A DNA stretch of 64,000 nt, from contig NZ_PYOC01000001.1 in assembly GCF_003026215.1 (NCBI RefSeq), forward strand, positions 620,001 to 684,000, given 5' to 3'. Positions 60,283-64,000 of the stretch are shown piece by piece. The DNA comes from Photobacterium indicum (lineage in GTDB: Bacteria; Pseudomonadota; Gammaproteobacteria; Enterobacterales; Vibrionaceae). The notes under the pieces were generated by a model. That model was not told the DNA's origin. It worked only from the letters and a program-made list of their open reading frames with translations, and searched no databases. The stretch's first letter is position 1. Each line of letters opens with the position of its first letter. The position numbers and the translations under genes were made by a program.

Positions 60283-61414
60283 TGGGTGCTGCTCCCATCA
60301 TGCTGAAATCAACAATTTCCTCGCCCTGTTTTAAACCAGAAAGTACTTCAACATTGATACCATCAGACAAGCCTAACTTCACTGGTGCGGTATGGAAGCC
60401 CTGTTCTGATTCATCAGGGATCAATACTTCAGGGTTATTATCTGTAAATTGTAAAGCGCGTTCTGGAATTGTCGTGATTTTGTCAGCTTTTTTGAGAGTA
60501 ATTTGTGCGGTTGCAGAAAAACCAGAACGAATAGTTACGCCTTCTGGAAACTGAATTTTATTTACTTCAACTTGGAAGCCATTATCAAAACTGCGCTGTG
60601 CTGTTGTGGTTTCTTGCGCTGAATTTAGTTTTTCAGATTGCACTGCTACTTTGCTTAACACACCAGTAATTTCTATTTCTGGGTAAGGGGCTAATGTCAT
60701 GGTAACGGGCATACCAACGTGTAATTGCGCTGCGTCATGTTCGCTTACACTACCTTTAAATATCATGTCGTCCATGTTGGCTAGCGACATCATCTGTGTG
60801 GCAGATTGATTTGATTCTGTTGAAATAATGGGTTCGCCAACTTCAACATTTAGACTCAATACCGTGCCAGTAATCGGTGCAACAATGGTCGAGGTCAGGA
60901 TTGATTCACCCACCGATGATTCGCCACTGCGGATCAGGTCTAAGTTCTGCTGTTTTTGCTGTAGGTTGGCATTGTTTTGGCGTACATCGGCTTTTGCCTG
61001 AATATAGTCACCATAATTTTTGGGTATAACTTGATTTTTGACTAGGCGTTCAAGGTTTGCGAGCTTTTGTTTAGACGATTCCAATTGTGCCTGGCTCGAC
61101 ATCAGCTCTGTAATGGCTTGCGTTAGGCGCTGCGGTGTAGGGTTCGGACGTATTTTAATCAGCGGTGTTCCTGCTTCAACTTCTTCGCCAACATGATGAA
61201 AAATCTCGCCTACAATCCCTTCAATTTGGGATTTGATTTGAACGGAATGTGCAGGAACAATCTGCCCAACTGCGATTGCTTGTTTTTCGATTGTACCTAT
61301 TTCAGCTGTGATCAGAGGCAGTGATAGTGTATCGCTATCTTTGGTGCTGAAGTAATATCCAGCACCTACCGTGATCGCTGTTGTAATAGCAGCCGCAATC
61401 CAGCGTTTTTTCAT
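60275..61414 (-). CDS. MacA/HlyD-type periplasmic adaptor
   Basis: Membrane-fusion protein of 379 residues joining the MacB-type permeases to the TolC protein. N-terminal uncleaved anchor (WIAAAITTAITVGAGYYF), lipoyl domain halves around IEKQAIAVGQIVPAHSVQI and ISTESNQSATQ, a coiled-coil hairpin (about 95-165, AQLESSKQKLANLERLVKNQ) and a beta-barrel with GFSATAQITLKK. First gene of the operon adaptor-TolC-permease-permease-ATPase. The 286 bp upstream (61415-61700) have no gene and must hold its promoter. Confidence 0.92.
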   Translation of the reverse strand: MKKRWIAAAITTAITVGAGYYFSTKDSDTLSLPLITAEIGTIEKQAIAVGQIVPAHSVQIKSQIEGIVGEIFHHVGEEVEAGTPLIKIRPNPTPQRLTQAITELMSSQAQLESSKQKLANLERLVKNQVIPKNYGDYIQAKADVRQNNANLQQKQQNLDLIRSGESSVGESILTSTIVAPITGTVLSLNVEVGEPIISTESNQSATQMMSLANMDDMIFKGSVSEHDAAQLHVGMPVTMTLAPYPEIEITGVLSKVAVQSEKLNSAQETTTAQRSFDNGFQVEVNKIQFPEGVTIRSGFSATAQITLKKADKITTIPERALQFTDNNPEVLIPDESEQGFHTAPVKLGLSDGINVEVLSGLKQGEEIVDFSMMGAAPNA

Positions 61415-61700
61415 ATAATTATCCGTTTAAAGGTGAGTATTTGTTTGGTTATTGGGATATCAGACTTTAGTGCCTGATTAAAGTTCACATCAATAATACA
61501 TCGTACAATAATAACTGTCATGTATGAATGTAAAAAAATGATGTAATAGCATTATTGCTAAGTAAATGGTCAGAAACTTTAACCATCAAGGATGAGCAGA
61601 TATTTGTCTCGATTGGTATTGAGGTAGCTTGTCTATAAGATGAATTACGCCCCAGATAGGGGCGCAGAATAATGTTGCCTTTTATCGTGTTAAAGAAAGC

Positions 61701-62756
61701 TTACGCATTAAAAGGCAATAAGAAGATTCCTGTAGGGTTAATCGTTAAATAAGCATGGTCAGATAAATTGGCATCAAATTGTGACGAGTTTAGTTGCAGC
61801 AATAATTCTTGATCATGCCATGTTACGGCAACTTCGTACATTGAGCCCATGTACACCACATTATTAACGATGCATTGTTGGCTGGCTTCGCCCTCGCTGG
61901 TTAATAAGATAGCTTCTGGCCTTATTCCTATTTGATAATCACCCTCAGATTTGCCTTGAACAACGTCTGGATCGGCTGGGATGCAATAGCCGTTGATGTT
62001 TAATTGTTCACCGTCAAAATGGCCCGTAAAAATATTCGCATCACCCATGAAGTTCGCCATGAACATTGATGAAGGTGTTTTATATAAATCATCCGGAGAG
62101 CCTTGCTGCATGATCTCGCCGTCTTTCATCACGATAACGGTATCAGATACAGCGAAAGCTTCTGTTTGATCATGCGTTACGTATAAAGAGGTAATATTGA
62201 AACGTTGCTGAAGATCGCGGATTGTCTCGCGCATACTACGGCGTAAATTTGCGTCAAGGTTACTTAACGGTTCATCAAATAACAGTACCTTAGGTTTTAG
62301 AACCAAAGCTCGCGCCAGCGCAATACGCTGTTGTTGACCACCAGAAATTTGGTCGACAAATCGATCACCCATACCTGATAAATCGACCAGTTTTAACGCA
62401 TCATCAACGCGTTGTTTAATTTCTGCTGCGGGTAATTTCAGCATTTTTAAGCCGTAGCCCACATTGTCATATAATGATAAATGAGGAAATAAAGCATAAG
62501 ACTGGAATACCATACAAATATCACGTTGCTGAATTGAGGTATTTGTTACGTCTTCACCATCAATGAATATTTGCCCGCTGGTGGGTTTCTCTAACCCTGC
62601 AACTAAGCGTAAAACCGTCGTTTTGCCACAACCAGATGGACCAAGTAGTGTGACTAAGCTGCCTTTTTTAATCTCAAGATCAAGGTTGCCAATAACAGTA
62701 TTGTCACCAAAGCGTTTGCAGACATTTTTTAGAACTACAAAGTTGTCGTTTTCCAT
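61701..62756 (-). CDS. afuC: ABC importer ATPase AfuC/FbpC
   Basis: ATPase of an import system of the AfuABC/FbpABC family, 351 residues from ATG 62756 with GGAG ten bases ahead (a TTG at 62771 is also in frame). Walker [11 protein letters not shown]-loop [20 protein letters not shown], signature [15 protein letters not shown], Walker [18 protein letters not shown] and switch His in [13 protein letters not shown]; the C-terminal TOBE domain (about 240-351) includes GDANIF and [10 protein letters not shown]. Very close to enteric AfuC, once called ferric-iron, later shown to serve hexose phosphates in some pathogens. Substrate here is open. Confidence 0.92.
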   Translation of the reverse strand: MENDNFVVLKNVCKRFGDNTVIGNLDLEIKKGSLVTLLGPSGCGKTTVLRLVAGLEKPTSGQIFIDGEDVTNTSIQQRDICMVFQSYALFPHLSLYDNVGYGLKMLKLPAAEIKQRVDDALKLVDLSGMGDRFVDQISGGQQQRIALARALVLKPKVLLFDEPLSNLDANLRRSMRETIRDLQQRFNITSLYVTHDQTEAFAVSDTVIVMKDGEIMQQGSPDDLYKTPSSMFMANFMGDANIFTGHFDGEQLNINGYCIPADPDVVQGKSEGDYQIGIRPEAILLTSEGEASQQCIVNNVVYMGSMYEVAVTWHDQELLLQLNSSQFDANLSDHAYLTINPTGIFLLPFNA

Positions 62757-62774
62757 AATTATTATCTCCAATCG

Positions 62775-64000
62775 TTAGTCTTGGTTGTTGGCTTTTGAAC
62801 GGGATACGCGGGCTTCACCCACAAGGGAATCAAAGATCAATATAATGGCTAGCATGACGAAAATCAGTACTGAACCATAAGCGATGGCAATGCCGTATTC
62901 GCCATCTTCAACGCGGTTTAAGATATACGATGTTGCTACGCGGGTTTCTGGTGTAACCAAGAAGATGATGGCGCTTACCGTGGTCATTGCGCGCACAAAG
63001 CTGTAGATCAATGTTGATAAAATAGCCGGACGCAATAGTGGAATTAAAATATGGGTAATCGTTTTAAATGAATTAGCACGTAAGCTTAGTGATGCTTCGT
63101 CAAGTGATTTATCTAATTGCCCTAAGCCTGCAATACCGGCACGAATTCCTACCGGAATATTGCGCATCACCATCGAAATTACGACGATGACAGCGGTCCC
63201 TGTTAAATAAATTGGCGCATCGTTAAACGCTAGAATGTAAGAAACACCAGCTACCGTACCCGGTACCGCGAAACAAAGCATGGTGGCGAACTCAATCACT
63301 TTTTTGCCATGAAATTGCTGGCGCACTACGATGTAGGCAATTAATAAGCCGAATAGGGCAGTCAATGGAGCTGCAACACCTGCATAGGTCATGGTGGTAA
63401 GCAATGATGGCCATGCTCCTTCGCTAAAGCCCATACCAAATAGGTTGATGTAGTTGTCTAGCGTTAAGCTGTAATCAACTCCCCAGTTAACGGTAAAACT
63501 GCCGAAGACAATGCTGCCGTACAGTAAGATATTGAATGCCATCCAAAAGTACAGTAAACCAGAAACGCCATATTTAAGCCCCGTTGGCAAGGGTTGTACA
63601 TCACCACGGTAAGATTTTCCGGAAATGGTTACGTAAGAACGTTTACCAATCCAAATATACTGGATAACGAAAATAGCGAGAGAGAATATTAATAGTACCG
63701 CACCCAAAGTACTGGCAGATGCATAATCAAGCTGCGCACCAGCAATGTAAAAATATATCTGAGTGGCTAATACGTCGAAGCTTCCTCCTAGTACAAGCGG
63801 GTTACTGAAATCAGCTAGCGATTGCACAAAAATAATTAGAAATGAGTTAGCCAGTGCAGGTTTAAGTAATGGCATTACAATTTGAAAGAATGTTTGATAA
63901 CGGTTTGCACGAAGAGTGTATGAAGCCTCTTCTAAGGATGGAGAAAGCGATTTCATTGCACCATCAAGGATCATGAAAGACATTGGTGAAAAGGCTAAAA
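62775..64000 (-). CDS. afuB: ABC importer permease AfuB/FbpB (5' truncated by window)
   Basis: Integral membrane permease of the AfuC system, cut by the window edge; the frame is open to base 64000. At least 407 residues are present and contain the end of the first and all of the second permease half, each with an EAA-type loop: EEASYTLRANRYQTFFQIVMP and DEASLSLRANSFKTITHILIP. Family length is about 700 residues, so the first half is mostly missing. It precedes afuC by 18 bases in the same operon. The binding protein gene would lie further upstream, outside the window. Confidence 0.88.
   Translation of the reverse strand, partial: LAFSPMSFMILDGAMKSLSPSLEEASYTLRANRYQTFFQIVMPLLKPALANSFLIIFVQSLADFSNPLVLGGSFDVLATQIYFYIAGAQLDYASASTLGAVLLIFSLAIFVIQYIWIGKRSYVTISGKSYRGDVQPLPTGLKYGVSGLLYFWMAFNILLYGSIVFGSFTVNWGVDYSLTLDNYINLFGMGFSEGAWPSLLTTMTYAGVAAPLTALFGLLIAYIVVRQQFHGKKVIEFATMLCFAVPGTVAGVSYILAFNDAPIYLTGTAVIVVISMVMRNIPVGIRAGIAGLGQLDKSLDEASLSLRANSFKTITHILIPLLRPAILSTLIYSFVRAMTTVSAIIFLVTPETRVATSYILNRVEDGEYGIAIAYGSVLIFVMLAIILIFDSLVGEARVSRSKANNQD

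Noticed and set aside
1-64000. CRISPR array, tRNA, rRNA or prophage
   Set aside because: No regularly spaced repeats, cloverleaf with TTCGA loop, rRNA motif or phage structural genes were recognised by reading; a dedicated scan would be needed to exclude a short tRNA.

Overview
The window reads as a chromosomal segment of a marine gammaproteobacterium of the Vibrionaceae, most like Photobacterium. Pointers are a complete enterobacterial-type C-P lyase locus, gbpA behind a c-di-GMP riboswitch as at the Vibrio gbpA (Vc1) locus, mtlA-mtlD-mtlR behind CRP sites, a dmsABC respiratory reductase with its chaperone, a methyl-accepting chemotaxis protein and many small transporters. Assignment is by recognition of protein sequences only. 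No tRNA, rRNA, CRISPR array, transposase or prophage gene was seen.

Layout. 1-10.7 kb (+): phnC(partial)-D-E-F-G-H-I-J-K-L-M-N-P, phosphonate import and C-P bond cleavage, with phnF inside the locus and no phnO. 11.06-12.7 kb: c-di-GMP riboswitch and gbpA (chitin-active LPMO/colonisation factor), followed by a b561-type cytochrome, an SMR pump, two small genes, a carboxylesterase and (-) L-serine dehydratase. 17.2-22.9 kb: a small membrane protein, a secreted GH31 alpha-glycosidase, a MocR regulator and a divergent LysE-type exporter. 23.1-26.0 kb: Dcu C4-dicarboxylate transporter, a relic of an acyl-CoA synthetase and an MFS pump. 26.1-31.6 kb: dmsCBA (-) facing away from a TorD-type chaperone and a NapF-like ferredoxin. 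31.7-34.0 kb: SpoIIAA-like protein, outer-membrane barrel, tandem pterin-synthase-like protein, then a 161-bp MITE-like palindrome. 34.3-38.1 kb (-): two spondin-domain exported proteins followed by a response regulator and an atypical histidine kinase, the best candidate here for a poorly described system. 38.2-44.7 kb: single accessory genes (DMT, FrnE/DsbA, AraC, transglutaminase, alpha/beta hydrolase, ASCH, ParB-like) with at least two short relic-like frames. 44.7-49.6 kb (-): nagB, then mtlA-mtlD-mtlR. 50.3-54.6 kb (+): Lon-like protease and MCP. 54.7-64 kb (-): yddG, a five-gene MacA/TolC/two-MacB-type-permease/ATPase export operon, and afuC plus partial afuB.

How it works together. 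Phosphonates enter through PhnCDE and are processed to phosphoribosyl pyrophosphate by PhnGHIJKLMNP, with PhnF as the probable local repressor. gbpA and nagB point to chitin use, the GH31 enzyme to alpha-glucan use and mtlAD to mannitol uptake under CRP control. dmsABC, Dcu and serine dehydratase fit life at low oxygen. The two ABC systems at the right end are an envelope exporter and an importer for ferric iron or hexose phosphates.
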